A DNA stretch of 64,000 nt from Vallitalea longa (GCF_027923465.1 NZ_BRLB01000004.1:186001-250000); one strand, 5' to 3'; shown: positions 1-9,840, counted from the first letter of the stretch. Made by a program: numbers and translations. Notes: a model not told the origin generated them from the letters alone.

Positions 1-182
1 ATTATGCAATATCAAAAGAAAAGATTATTACCAATGATAGACATTATATCATTAAATCAGTTCACCCAAGTCCATTATCAGCAAGCAGGGGATTCTTTGG
101 TAGTAAACCTTTTTCAAAAGCAAATAAGTATTTAAGAAGTATAGATACAGAAGAAATAGACTGGCAGATAGACGAGATGTAA
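1..182 (+). CDS. ung: Uracil-DNA glycosylase, C-terminal end (partial)
   Basis: The reading frame enters from the left edge (codons start at base 3) and ends with TAA at 180-182, so only the last 59 residues are visible. They contain the family-1 uracil-DNA glycosylase signature [17 protein letters not shown], whose first His is the catalytic His of the leucine-loop region, and end in an EIDW motif typical of Ung C-termini. The enzyme removes uracil from DNA to start base excision repair in the cytoplasm. The next gene, topB, begins 14 bases downstream on the same strand, so the two are probably co-transcribed. The identification is firm despite truncation by the window edge. Confidence 0.93.
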   Translation, partial: YAISKEKIITNDRHYIIKSVHPSPLSASRGFFGSKPFSKANKYLRSIDTEEIDWQIDEM

Positions 183-196
183 AGGATGGATAAAAA

Positions 197-2353
197 ATGG
201 GTAAAACATTAGTATTAGCTGAAAAACCTTCTGTTGGAAGAGAAATCGGAAGAGTACTTTCATGTAAAAGAAAAACAAACGGAGCATTGATTGGAGATAA
301 ATATGTAGTTACTTGGGCACTTGGACATCTAGTTACGTTAGCCAATCCAGAAAGTTATCATGAAAGGTATAAGACCTGGAATATGAATGACTTGCCAATG
401 CTTCCAGAAAAGATGAAGTTGGTAGTTATCAAACAAACATCAAAACAATTTAACGTAGTCAAGAATTTAATGAACAGTAAAGATATAAGTGAAATTGTTA
501 TAGCTACAGATGCAGGAAGAGAAGGAGAACTTGTTGCTAGATGGATTATCGAAAAAGTAAGAGTTAAGAAACCTATAAAAAGGTTATGGATTTCATCTCA
601 AACAGATAAGGCAATAAAAGATGGATTCAGAAATCTAAAAGACGGGAAAGCATATTGGAATCTATATCAATCCGCAGTAGCAAGATCAAAAGCTGACTGG
701 TATGTTGGACTTAACCTAACTAGAGCACTTACCTGTAAGCATAATGTACAATTATCAGCAGGAAGAGTCCAAACACCAACTCTAAATATGATTGTCCATA
801 GAGAAAACGAAATCAAAAAATTCAAACCAGTGAAATTCTGGGAATTAAAATGTTCAGCTAATAATGTAGAATTTAATTGGGCTGGACATGAAGGCAATAC
901 TAGGTTATATGATAATGATAAAAGAGATGCAATACTGAGTCATATAAAAAATAGCCAAGGTGAAGTCAGAAGTGTTGATGAAAAATTAAAGAAACTACCT
1001 ACCCCTTATGCATATGATTTGACAACATTGCAGATTGATGCAAACAACAAGTATGGTTTTTCTGCGAAGAAAACATTACAAATGATGCAGCAATTATATG
1101 AAAGACATAAAGTAGTAACGTATCCACGTACTGATTCAAAATATATATCCAAGGATATTGTGCCTACATTAAAAGAGAGATTGGAAAGTATAACTTCCAG
1201 TACGTATAAAAGTTTCGCAAGATCGTTAATTAGATCAAAACTAAATATATCCAATAGATTCGTTGATGATAAAAAAGTCACTGACCATCATGCTATCATA
1301 CCTACTGAGCAAGTTGCTTTTTTAAATGATTTATCATCAGATGAAAGAAAAATATATGATCTTGTAGTCAAAAGATTTTTGGAAGTACTTTCACAACCAT
1401 GTGAATATAAGGAAATAAAAGTCAAAATCGCTGTAAAAAATGAATTGTTTGGTGTTACTTATAAAAATATCATCAACAAAGGATTTAAAGCAATTGGTGC
1501 TAACAATGAAGATACAAATGAAAAAATCATTAAATTCAAAAAAGGTGATAAAGTAAAAATAGATAAAATCTTCTACACAGAAGGAACTACTAAACCACCA
1601 TCAAGATATACAGAAGCTACACTTTTGGCTGATATGGAAAATCCTAAGAAGTTCGTAAAAGAAAGTAAGATGAAGGAAACATTAACTAATGTAGGTGGAA
1701 TCGGTACAGTTGCAACAAGGGCAGATATCATTGAGAAATTATACAATACATTCTATGTGGAAGATAAAAATGGTAAGATACATCCAACATCTAAGGGTAA
1801 CCAAGTAGTAGAATTAGTCCCAGAAGACATAAAATCGCCTATGCTTACTGCTAAATGGGAAATGGAATTGACCAATATAAGTAAAGGAAAGGTGAAAGAA
1901 CCTGTATTTATCAATAATATAAAAAGTTATACAAGAGAAATTGTTGATAAAGTCAAAAAAGACAATTCTATTTTTAAACATGATAATGTAACCGGTGAAA
2001 AATGTCCTGATTGTGGGAAAAATCTACTTAAGGTAAATAATAAAAACGGTGAAATGCTTGTTTGCGCGGATAGAGAATGTGGTTATAAGAAAATGATAAA
2101 CAGAATCACCAATGCAAGGTGTCCAGAATGCCATAAGAAAATGATTATGGTTGGTGAAGGTGACAAGAAGATGTTTATATGTAATAATTGTGGCTTTAAA
2201 GAAAAGCTGGCTTCTTGGAACAAAAGAAAAGAAGCTAATCAAAGTAAGATGAATAAAAAGCAAGTTAACAAATATATGAATAATATGAAAAAGGAAGCTG
2301 ATAAGCCAATTAACAATGCTTTTGCTAATTCATTATCGAAATTGAAATTTTAA
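197..2353 (+). CDS. topB: DNA topoisomerase III
   Basis: A 718-residue type IA topoisomerase that relaxes negative supercoils and decatenates DNA by a single-strand break. The TOPRIM start (KTLVLAEKPSVGREIGRVL) is at the N-terminus. The acidic TOPRIM residues follow in ATDAGREGELVARWI, and the active-site Tyr is Y309 in TYPRTDSKYI. The C-terminus has two four-cysteine zinc-ribbon units (CPDCGKN...CADRECG and CPECHKK...CNNCGFK, about residues 600-670), followed by a basic tail. Length fits TopB of Firmicutes. The ATG at 197 is preceded by an AAGGATGG ribosome site. A rho-independent terminator follows at 2366-2403. Confidence 0.96.
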   Translation: MGKTLVLAEKPSVGREIGRVLSCKRKTNGALIGDKYVVTWALGHLVTLANPESYHERYKTWNMNDLPMLPEKMKLVVIKQTSKQFNVVKNLMNSKDISEIVIATDAGREGELVARWIIEKVRVKKPIKRLWISSQTDKAIKDGFRNLKDGKAYWNLYQSAVARSKADWYVGLNLTRALTCKHNVQLSAGRVQTPTLNMIVHRENEIKKFKPVKFWELKCSANNVEFNWAGHEGNTRLYDNDKRDAILSHIKNSQGEVRSVDEKLKKLPTPYAYDLTTLQIDANNKYGFSAKKTLQMMQQLYERHKVVTYPRTDSKYISKDIVPTLKERLESITSSTYKSFARSLIRSKLNISNRFVDDKKVTDHHAIIPTEQVAFLNDLSSDERKIYDLVVKRFLEVLSQPCEYKEIKVKIAVKNELFGVTYKNIINKGFKAIGANNEDTNEKIIKFKKGDKVKIDKIFYTEGTTKPPSRYTEATLLADMENPKKFVKESKMKETLTNVGGIGTVATRADIIEKLYNTFYVEDKNGKIHPTSKGNQVVELVPEDIKSPMLTAKWEMELTNISKGKVKEPVFINNIKSYTREIVDKVKKDNSIFKHDNVTGEKCPDCGKNLLKVNNKNGEMLVCADRECGYKKMINRITNARCPECHKKMIMVGEGDKKMFICNNCGFKEKLASWNKRKEANQSKMNKKQVNKYMNNMKKEADKPINNAFANSLSKLKF

Positions 2354-2365
2354 TTCATAAAGGTC

Positions 2366-2403
2366 ATAAAGGTTAACTCATTATTCAAAAAGTTAGCCTT
2401 TAT
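2366..2403 (+). terminator. Rho-independent terminator after topB
   Basis: The arms ATAAAGGTTAACT and AGTTAGCCTTTAT pair over 13 positions with one G-U pair around a 12-base loop, starting 13 bases after the topB stop. The U-tract is weak, so efficiency is uncertain. Confidence 0.6.
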
Positions 2404-2593
2404 ATGATTACATAGATTTATATGAATAATTAATTGCCTTTTATAATGTTGAACGTTGTTTTGTGAAAAAATTTTATGCGTATTTGTTATTATAAGGAAT
2501 TTAGTAAAATATTCATAATAATACTATTCCAAATAAAATATTTAACTTTACATATCATATAGATATGACATAAAATTATAGGAGGCAAAAAAC

Positions 2594-2752
2594 ATGGCAA
2601 AAGCTGGTATGAGAAGACCTGATGTAGAAGAACCACATGGAACAGAAAGCAACAGGAAACACAGAGATCCCAAAAACGATATAAGAATTGTTCCTGAAAT
2701 ACAGGGGAAAGCTAAAACAGGAAATAAAAAAGCAAAAAATATCATTGATTAA
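2594..2752 (+). CDS. Conserved 52-residue hydrophilic protein of unknown function
   Basis: This short gene encodes 52 residues beginning MAKAGMRRPDVEEPHGTE and continuing with a PEIQGKAKTGNKKA segment. It has an excellent ribosome site (AGGAGG, 10 bases before the ATG) and stands alone between the topB terminator and the S1-protein gene. I recall near-identical short proteins from other Clostridia, but I know of no function. It has no membrane segment and no cysteine. It is very rich in Lys/Arg, so nucleic-acid or ribosome association is possible, but that is only inference. Confidence that it is a real gene is good; the function is unknown. Confidence 0.75.
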   Translation: MAKAGMRRPDVEEPHGTESNRKHRDPKNDIRIVPEIQGKAKTGNKKAKNIID

Positions 2753-2825
2753 AAAGTTTGATGATTAAAAAAGTCTTTTCAAGATTATAAATTTAAGGTA
2801 TTATATAATAAGGTATATTTATAAA

Positions 2826-2869
2826 TAACTTTCGTAGTTTAATTAATGTTTTAGTTACTACGAAAGTTA
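2826..2869 (+). promoter_or_regulatory. 13-bp perfect inverted repeat in front of the S1-protein gene
   Basis: The arms TAACTTTCGTAGT (2826-2838) and ACTACGAAAGTTA (2857-2869) are perfectly complementary around an 18-base spacer. The second arm ends about 8 bases before the ribosome site of the next gene. There is no U-run, so it is not a terminator. It could be an operator or a 5'-UTR hairpin that modulates translation. Confidence 0.55.
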
Positions 2870-2895
2870 AGTTATTAGAAAGGAGAAGTAATAAA

Positions 2896-4170
2896 ATGGA
2901 CGAAAATGCTACTAAGCAAACACCAGCAGAAATTACTGATGCTGTGGAAAAAGTAGAAACTAATGAAGAAGTTAAAGAAGAAGTTAAAGAAACAGAAGTT
3001 GTAGAAAATACACCTTCAATGGAAGATTATGAAAAAGAGATTGACAATACTTTTGTTAAGATTACTGAAGGAGATATTGTAGAAGGCAAAGTATTATCTG
3101 TTACTGATACAGAATTACTTGTTAACATAGGTTATATTTCTGATGGAATAGTAACATCTGAAGAGATTGTACATGAACAAGATGCTAGTTTAAAAGAAAT
3201 ATATAATGAAAACGATATCATAAAAGCACAAGTCATTAATCTTCACGATGGTGAAGGTAATGTATTATTATCTATAAAGAAAGCTGAACAAATTATCATA
3301 TGGGATGAATTAGCAGATGCTTTCAAAAATAATTCTACAATTACTGTAACTGTTAAAGAAGCAGTTAAAGGCGGATTAAGATGTACTATAAAAGGTATAA
3401 GAGCATTTATGCCAGGTTCAAGGATATCAGTTAATTACGTAGAAGACTTGAAAGAATATGTAGGACAGGAATTAAAGGTAAAAGTTATTGATTTTGATGC
3501 TGAAAGTAAGAATGTAGTTGTGTCAAGAAAAGAAATAGAAAAAGTTGAACTAGATAAGAAGAGACATGAGCTTCTTGAAAATATTAACAAGAATGATAGA
3601 CTTTCAGGTGTAGTTAAAAGAATAACTAACTTTGGAGCATTTGTTGATATAGGTGGAATAGATGGATTAGTACATATTAACGATTTGTCATGGAAAAGAG
3701 TTAAGCATCCATCAGAAGTAGTTAGCGTAGGCGATAACGTTGAAGTTTATGTACTAGATGTTAATAAAGAAAAAGAAAGAATTTCATTAGGTTTAAAAAA
3801 TATCAATGATGACCCATGGCTTAATGTTAAACAAAAATACACAGAAGGAAATATATACCAAGGTACTGTTGTCAGATTAATAAGTTTTGGAGCTTTTGTA
3901 ATGCTAGAAGGTGGAATAGAAGGTCTAGTTCACATATCAGAGATTGCTGATAAAAGAATAGAGAAACCAGAAGATGTTCTTGAAATCGGTGATAAAGTTT
4001 CAGTGAAACTATTAGGTATCGATGAAAAAGGTAAGAAAATAAAGTTAAGTATAAAAGAAGCTAAAGATGAAGTAAATAAAGAAGAATTCAAAAAATTTAA
4101 CGATGACTCAGATATATCTACTAGCTTAAAAGATGTTTTCAAAGGTATAATGGATAATTTTAAAGAGTAA
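2896..4170 (+). CDS. S1 RNA-binding-domain protein (ribosomal protein S1 homologue)
   Basis: A 424-residue protein with an acidic N-terminal tail (residues 1-50) followed by four S1/OB-fold repeats at about 57-129, 146-211, 233-302 and 319-388. Repeats 3 and 4 are closest to consensus (RITNFGAFVDIGGIDGLVHI and LISFGAFVMLEGGIEGLVHI). The four-repeat layout matches the Firmicute S1 homologue (YpfD/RpsA-like), which binds single-stranded mRNA and may assist translation initiation. The gene has its own strong ribosome site (AAAGGAG) and a terminator at 4200-4247, so it looks monocistronic. A perfect inverted repeat sits directly upstream and may control it. In low-GC Firmicutes this protein is often dispensable and its exact role is not settled. 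Confidence 0.9.
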   Translation: MDENATKQTPAEITDAVEKVETNEEVKEEVKETEVVENTPSMEDYEKEIDNTFVKITEGDIVEGKVLSVTDTELLVNIGYISDGIVTSEEIVHEQDASLKEIYNENDIIKAQVINLHDGEGNVLLSIKKAEQIIIWDELADAFKNNSTITVTVKEAVKGGLRCTIKGIRAFMPGSRISVNYVEDLKEYVGQELKVKVIDFDAESKNVVVSRKEIEKVELDKKRHELLENINKNDRLSGVVKRITNFGAFVDIGGIDGLVHINDLSWKRVKHPSEVVSVGDNVEVYVLDVNKEKERISLGLKNINDDPWLNVKQKYTEGNIYQGTVVRLISFGAFVMLEGGIEGLVHISEIADKRIEKPEDVLEIGDKVSVKLLGIDEKGKKIKLSIKEAKDEVNKEEFKKFNDDSDISTSLKDVFKGIMDNFKE

Positions 4171-4199
4171 TTTCTTCTAAGTAAATTTCATAAACCATT

Positions 4200-4247
4200 A
4201 AAGAGTATTCAATAGTGAGATTTCATTACTATGAATACTCTTTTTTT
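4200..4247 (+). terminator. Strong rho-independent terminator after the S1-protein gene
   Basis: The arms AAAGAGTATTCA-ATAGT and ACTATGAATACTCTTT pair over about 16 bp with one bulged A, followed directly by seven T. Confidence 0.9.
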
Positions 4248-4456
4248 GCCTTATAGGAAAATAGCAGCCTGCCTCCTTCATTCTTGGCTATTGTATGAAT
4301 GAATATAAAAATGTATTGAAAATATTCTTGTTTTGTGTCATAATTATTTAACGATAGTGTTAGTTTGATATTAATTTTTACTTGCATTTAAAACTAATTC
4401 AATAATATATTTATTATATATTATTATTAAAATAAATATAACATAAGGAGGGAATT

Positions 4457-5911
4457 ATGAAAGAATGTCCCAAATGTCATGGTAAATGTTTAGATGAAGC
4501 TGAATTTTGTGGAATATGTGGTTATGAATTTACTGATTCAGTGCAAGGAATAGTTAATGAGGAGAATATAATGGAAAAAGATGAAAAAGGATTGAATAGT
4601 ACTGATGATAATATCACAAATAATACTTCAGATGACGATCTTGTAATAGATGAAGAAGTTTATGAAATTATTGAAGAAGGTACTAATGAGATAAATGTTA
4701 TACAAGATAGTAACAATAACAATAAACAAGAGAAGAAAAATAAGAAATTTTTTAGATTAGCTATTGTACTTATTGTAGCTGTTCTGATATTATCCGGAGT
4801 ACTGATATTCGGTAATAATATTTTTGGTAAAAAAAATTCTGAAGACAAAATAATAGAAGCATATGAAAAATTGATTAGCGCTAATACAATGGATGCGAAA
4901 TTCACATTTTCATTCAATGAATTACAGTTAGGTAATAATGATGCTTTCAATGGACAATTGGCTTTAGTAGCAAATATGTTAAAAGATTTGAGTATAGATA
5001 TTGATACTAAAATCGATAAAGACGATAAAATTCTAGAAGGTGTATTAAATGTTAATATGCGTAACAATACTTTAGTTTCTGGAGACTTATATGTTAATGA
5101 AGAAGCCATTGGATTAAAGGTACCCTTTTTGTATGATAAGATGTTTTATGTCCCTTGGGAGGGTGTTTTTGAAAAGCTGAAAGAAGAAAATATTAAGACA
5201 ATCAATTACAAAGATTATATAGAACTATTTGAAGAAATAAATGGATACTTATTAGAAATAGATAATAGTAAATATAAAGATATATATAAGGATTTTCTAA
5301 AAGGTACTATTAAAAATGTAAAAAAGGAATCTATTAAAATAGGAGATCAGAAGATTAATTGCGATAGATACCAATTAGAATTCAGTTATATTGAATTAAT
5401 GGATTTCGCACAAAAATTTATTAATAAAGTATTTAAAGATGAAAATAATAGAAAAAGTGTATATGAATTAGTTGACAAAATCGCTGAAAAAATAATTGAA
5501 AACGAGGATTATACATATTTTGATATGAGTGAAGAAGAATTTAAAAGTAAAATTGATGAATTAAAAAACAATTACGAAAAAGTTTCAGATGAACTTGATA
5601 GCCGAATAAAAGAGTTTGCAGAAACACAAATCGATGCAGAAATTATGGAATTTAACATTAATCTATATATAGGAAAAAATAATACTATAAGGAAGATTGA
5701 TTTAACCCAAGATATCATTGGTGAAGTAGAAAACATGAAAATGAGTCTTCGACTTGAGGCTATTATTAACTCTATGAATAGAAAGCTTGAGTTTTCTGGT
5801 ATTGATGAATCAAATTCAGTTAATCTTAGTAATCTTAATGAACAAGATATTCAACAATTAATTATGGATATAGAGAATAGCGTTCAAAGTAAATTTCCTT
5901 TTATTGAATAA
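4457..5911 (+). CDS. Zinc-ribbon membrane protein with large extracellular domain, function unknown
   Basis: A 484-residue protein. The N-terminus is a four-cysteine zinc ribbon (C4, C7, C18, C21; CPKCHGKC...CGICGYEF). An acidic, Asn-rich cytoplasmic linker follows, then one membrane segment at about 98-119 (LAIVLIVAVLILSGVLIFG) and a 365-residue external domain rich in Lys, Asp and Asn. I do not recognise the external domain. The layout (cytoplasmic zinc ribbon, one TM, external part) is common in clostridial envelope proteins of unknown role. It starts an apparent operon with two ABC-2 type permeases (35 bases downstream) and a helical protein. The AAGGAGGG ribosome site fits the ATG. Confidence 0.8.
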   Translation: MKECPKCHGKCLDEAEFCGICGYEFTDSVQGIVNEENIMEKDEKGLNSTDDNITNNTSDDDLVIDEEVYEIIEEGTNEINVIQDSNNNNKQEKKNKKFFRLAIVLIVAVLILSGVLIFGNNIFGKKNSEDKIIEAYEKLISANTMDAKFTFSFNELQLGNNDAFNGQLALVANMLKDLSIDIDTKIDKDDKILEGVLNVNMRNNTLVSGDLYVNEEAIGLKVPFLYDKMFYVPWEGVFEKLKEENIKTINYKDYIELFEEINGYLLEIDNSKYKDIYKDFLKGTIKNVKKESIKIGDQKINCDRYQLEFSYIELMDFAQKFINKVFKDENNRKSVYELVDKIAEKIIENEDYTYFDMSEEEFKSKIDELKNNYEKVSDELDSRIKEFAETQIDAEIMEFNINLYIGKNNTIRKIDLTQDIIGEVENMKMSLRLEAIINSMNRKLEFSGIDESNSVNLSNLNEQDIQQLIMDIENSVQSKFPFIE

Positions 5912-5945
5912 TTTCAATAAAAATACTGGAGGACCAAAATTATAA

Positions 5946-7157
5946 ATGATAAAGACATTTTGGGGATTATTTCAAAAAAATTTTAAAGAGTTAATAAGAG
6001 AAAAGAAAAGGACGATATTATTATTTGCTTTACCCTTATCAATGTTTGTGTTTGTATTTTTGTTTTTTACTAATAGTCAAGTTGAGAAAACATTTATAAA
6101 GCCTATTAATATAGGAGTAATAGATAATGACAAAAGTTTTTACAGTTCTGCACTTATTGAAGCCTATAAAGGCAATGAGTCCTTCACGGATTTTATTAAT
6201 ATTAATGTAGGTGATAATGAACTGAAACAAGAATTTATACATGGAGAATATGATGCATTAATAGAAGTTCCAAAAGATTTTGCTAATAAACTTATGCATT
6301 TTGAAGAAGATCCAGTACAAGTTAAAATTGCGTATACCGACCCTTTAAAAGCGGTTTTGTTTAAAAATGTAATGGAAAGCTACGAAAATTACATTACATC
6401 AGTACAAGTAGCAGTTGAAGTTCTATATGATAAGATGGAAGAATTATCTATGACTGGTAAAGAGATTTCATTATATAATAGTGAAATCTCTTATGAACTT
6501 GTTATGGCTTCAGTAGGAAGAAATGATTTTTTTAATTATAATGAGATAGTAAATATACCGTCTACAACATCAGTTAATTATTTTTTTATAGCAATAATAA
6601 TGATGTTCCTAATGTATATATCTGTTTTTACTGCAATTGATTTATTAAGAGAAAAAGAACATATGTGTTTTAAGAGATTAAGAATAACTAGGGTTTCCAT
6701 TTTTAAATATCTTATAAGTAAATTGCTTAGTTCAACAACATATATATTTATCATAGTTTCCATATGGTTTATAGTGATATCTGTTGCTACTAATCTAGAA
6801 ATTCATAATAATATATTCTATATAATTATATATATAATAAGCTGTATATTGCTAGCGGTTAGTTTCGCTATGTTTATTTCGAGTTTGTTGAAAAGGGATG
6901 AAAGTGTTATATTAGTCAGTAACATTTTCATTTTTATCAATGCCATAATTGGAGGTAGTATTATCCCTCTACATTACATGCCTGATGTTCTAAGTAAAAT
7001 AGCTATCATCACACCCAATTATTGGATGATAAAAGGAATGCTTCATTTAGACAGTAATTACAATTATAATAATGGTGTCATTATAATGGGCGTATTCATT
7101 GTAATAAGTATCATGTTAACATTTCTAGCTTATTATAGATATAAGAAAAGTGCTTAG
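5946..7157 (+). CDS. ABC-2 type transporter permease
   Basis: A 403-residue membrane protein with the usual ABC-2 (YhgE/DrrB-like) plan: one N-terminal membrane helix (about residues 23-43, TILLFALPLSMFVFVFLFF), an external domain of about 160 residues, then five membrane helices from about residue 210. The external domain contains the family feature GVIDNDKSFYS and a YDALIEVPKDF stretch. Such proteins pair with an ATPase to export lipids, drugs or peptides. The neighbour at 7200 is a second permease of the same plan, suggesting a heterodimer. No ATPase gene lies in this operon. The ribosome site GGAGGA precedes the ATG at a good distance. Confidence 0.85.
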   Translation: MIKTFWGLFQKNFKELIREKKRTILLFALPLSMFVFVFLFFTNSQVEKTFIKPINIGVIDNDKSFYSSALIEAYKGNESFTDFININVGDNELKQEFIHGEYDALIEVPKDFANKLMHFEEDPVQVKIAYTDPLKAVLFKNVMESYENYITSVQVAVEVLYDKMEELSMTGKEISLYNSEISYELVMASVGRNDFFNYNEIVNIPSTTSVNYFFIAIIMMFLMYISVFTAIDLLREKEHMCFKRLRITRVSIFKYLISKLLSSTTYIFIIVSIWFIVISVATNLEIHNNIFYIIIYIISCILLAVSFAMFISSLLKRDESVILVSNIFIFINAIIGGSIIPLHYMPDVLSKIAIITPNYWMIKGMLHLDSNYNYNNGVIIMGVFIVISIMLTFLAYYRYKKSA

Positions 7158-7199
7158 TTAGTTAGAAACATATAGTTTCGATGATAGATTGGTGATAAT

Positions 7200-8429
7200 A
7201 TGAACAGATTATTAAATATAGTAGAAAGCAGATTGAAATTATTAATAAGCAGTAAAATCATAATTATACTATTAGTAATTATGATAGGCTTATTTAGTAT
7301 GCTTGTTGGTACATTATATAGAGAAGCAGATACTAGTAGTAAAATACCAGTTGCATTAGTTGATGATGATGTAACTGATATGTCACGAAATATAGTTGAT
7401 AATCTAAAAGATGATAAAACATTAAAAGTTATAGAATATACTAAAGAAGATGCGTTAGCTGATTTGAAAGATGGAAAATTAGAAGTCGTGTATATTCTGA
7501 AAAGAGGATTAGAAGATAATATAATTAAGGAAGAGTATCATGAAATTATAGATGTCTATTATCTAAAAGGTAGTACTATCGCTAGATTTATTGGAGATAT
7601 ATTCGCTGAGAAAGTTCTCAGGGACTTATGTTTGACTAAAAGCATTAATATGCTTAATAGAGCATTAGATAGCAATAATTATGATTCGAAAGATGATATA
7701 CTTGCAGATGCATATAATTATGGTGTATCTATGCAACAATATGATACTAACAGACAATATTATATTAAAGTCAGTTATGTGGATAATGAAAAAAACAATA
7801 TTAAGGTTAGTGGTATTGACAATAGTATAATATATAAGAAAATGATAATAGGGATTATCATTTCTTTTACAGCTTTTTTCTTATTATTCGCATCAATAAG
7901 CATTGTTAAAGATAAAGAAACTGGTATGCTATATAAAATTCAAGTAACTAGTACTAATAATGCAACTTTGATTGTAGGCAATTATCTAAGTCTCGTTGTT
8001 TCGGGAGTTGTGATAAGCCTGATTTTTTCAATAATCAATGGTATATATGCCAATAAAGATAATTCAACTATATTTATTAGTACTTTCATTGCCCTTGTAA
8101 TGTATGTAATCAGTGTAGCAGCATTAATCATGCTATTTACAAGTTTTGTAGACACTGTTGCTACACATACTATGGTATTTACCATTTTCATATTAATAAT
8201 GGGAATTGTGAGTGGTAGTTTTTTTAGTATAGATTTACTTTCTTCTAATGCAAGATATATTAGTTATATTATTCCTAACTATTGGACATTGAATTATATA
8301 TTAGATATAATTACTATAGGTTTTAGATCAAAACAGTTATTTGAATATATTTTTATTATGCTGTTATACACAGTAATTATGATATCAGTAACTTATATCA
8401 TAAATAAATACAGGAAAAAGGAGATATAG
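7200..8429 (+). CDS. ABC-2 type transporter permease (second subunit)
   Basis: A 409-residue paralogue-like partner of the preceding gene. It has an N-terminal helix (about residues 19-39), an external domain starting with IPVALVDDDVTDMSR, and a cluster of five or more helices from about residue 217. The gene begins 42 bases after the first permease and is followed after 7 bases by the unknown gene at 8437, so the four genes 4457-9840 are almost surely one transcript. The two permeases could form the membrane half of an exporter using an ATPase encoded elsewhere. Substrate unknown. Confidence 0.85.
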   Translation: MNRLLNIVESRLKLLISSKIIIILLVIMIGLFSMLVGTLYREADTSSKIPVALVDDDVTDMSRNIVDNLKDDKTLKVIEYTKEDALADLKDGKLEVVYILKRGLEDNIIKEEYHEIIDVYYLKGSTIARFIGDIFAEKVLRDLCLTKSINMLNRALDSNNYDSKDDILADAYNYGVSMQQYDTNRQYYIKVSYVDNEKNNIKVSGIDNSIIYKKMIIGIIISFTAFFLLFASISIVKDKETGMLYKIQVTSTNNATLIVGNYLSLVVSGVVISLIFSIINGIYANKDNSTIFISTFIALVMYVISVAALIMLFTSFVDTVATHTMVFTIFILIMGIVSGSFFSIDLLSSNARYISYIIPNYWTLNYILDIITIGFRSKQLFEYIFIMLLYTVIMISVTYIINKYRKKEI

Positions 8430-8436
8430 TATTATA

Positions 8437-9840
8437 ATGAATTTAGCTGAGATAAGAAATAATATCAGAAGTAACAAAGATATAGAGGTTACATTAGAAC
8501 ACTTAGGTACTAATATGCAGTATAAGCAATATAAAGCTGCAATATATAATTTACTATTCAACTATATAACATTTCTTGAGATTATAGAGGAAGAAGAAAT
8601 TTCTGGTCATATAGCTGAATGTATTGATGTACATGAAACAATAAAATACATTAAGAAGGTAATTATCGATTATAATGGATTAATTACTTTTAATAAAGAT
8701 AGGAAACAACTCACAGATATTATAAATAAGATTCAAGGGGATATGGAAGTACTATCACATTATATAGATGAAGTAGAGATTTATGAGTATATTATAAATA
8801 GGATAGAAGGAAGATTCACTAATAATTATTATGAATTAGAAGATGATGAAAGTTTTGCAGGTTATCTGATACAAAATATTTTTGACACAGAAGATAATGT
8901 CGTGATTAATGAAAAAATTAAATTATCCTTAAGTCAGTTACCGATTAGGATTACTAAAAATAAATTCTATGATTATATTGAAGATTCTTTTGAAAAATAT
9001 AAAGGTTCTTATATAACTGATTTCAATAGTTATATTGAACTATTAAAAGATGTAGCTGTTTTTAAAGATGATAATATAAGATTACAAAATATTAATACCG
9101 GTATAGATATTCTAAGAAAAACTGATTATAAGCATTTGGATACAGAGGGATTTAATAAGATTGATAATCTAAAAAGCTCAGTAGCTGAAAAAATAGATGA
9201 TATCCATTCCGTGTATACCTTGGCTACTAATATCATAAATAATCTGATAGAAATATCTTATTGTGATAAATATGATTCATATATTGATGATAATGATCTA
9301 GTGATTGTAGATGAGATATTTAATCTAGTAAAAATTAAGAATAATAATTCTATTGATAGTGATGAAATACATAAATCATTAGAACGAATAGAAGGTGTCA
9401 TTGAAAATAATTTCGAAGAGATCAACAAATATTCTGGAGTGTTTCAGCTAGCTAAAGACAAGTATAGGGATGAAATCGATGAATATGGATATTCTACTAC
9501 ATTCAGGAATATAGAAAAAATCGATTATATGTTATCTACCAGCAGTTATTTCGCTAATCCCGAATCCATGGATGATAAAAAAGATGAAAGCAGAGTAGAT
9601 GAATTTACTTTAGCTAAGACTAAAAAAGAGTTTATATCATTTATGGACGATTATCTTAAGGATAAGGATAGACAATATAGAAGAGCGATTATGGCAAGAT
9701 TATTTTACTATCTGCCTGTAGCATTTAAAAAACCTCAAGATATCCATAGTTACATTTTGAATTCTTTACAACAATGTTCTGATTTAAATGAAAAAAATGC
9801 TGCCAAAGAAATATTACGTGGTGAAATGGATGAATTTTAA
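8437..9840 (+). CDS. Helical cytoplasmic protein of unknown function
   Basis: A 467-residue protein that I do not recognise. It has no signal peptide and no membrane segment. It is acidic and rich in Ile, Asp, Asn and Tyr, with long predicted helices throughout. It follows the second ABC-2 permease by 7 bases and ends the operon, so it may act with the transporter. No Walker A or other nucleotide-binding motif is visible, so it does not supply the missing ATPase. The start is ATG at 8437 with a GGAGAT ribosome site overlapping the end of the upstream gene. Confidence 0.7.
   Translation: MNLAEIRNNIRSNKDIEVTLEHLGTNMQYKQYKAAIYNLLFNYITFLEIIEEEEISGHIAECIDVHETIKYIKKVIIDYNGLITFNKDRKQLTDIINKIQGDMEVLSHYIDEVEIYEYIINRIEGRFTNNYYELEDDESFAGYLIQNIFDTEDNVVINEKIKLSLSQLPIRITKNKFYDYIEDSFEKYKGSYITDFNSYIELLKDVAVFKDDNIRLQNINTGIDILRKTDYKHLDTEGFNKIDNLKSSVAEKIDDIHSVYTLATNIINNLIEISYCDKYDSYIDDNDLVIVDEIFNLVKIKNNNSIDSDEIHKSLERIEGVIENNFEEINKYSGVFQLAKDKYRDEIDEYGYSTTFRNIEKIDYMLSTSSYFANPESMDDKKDESRVDEFTLAKTKKEFISFMDDYLKDKDRQYRRAIMARLFYYLPVAFKKPQDIHSYILNSLQQCSDLNEKNAAKEILRGEMDEF

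Noticed and set aside
667-897. Long minus-strand frames inside topB and many other genes
   Set aside because: They are antisense shadows of clear genes with atypical protein composition; no starts or ribosome sites support them.
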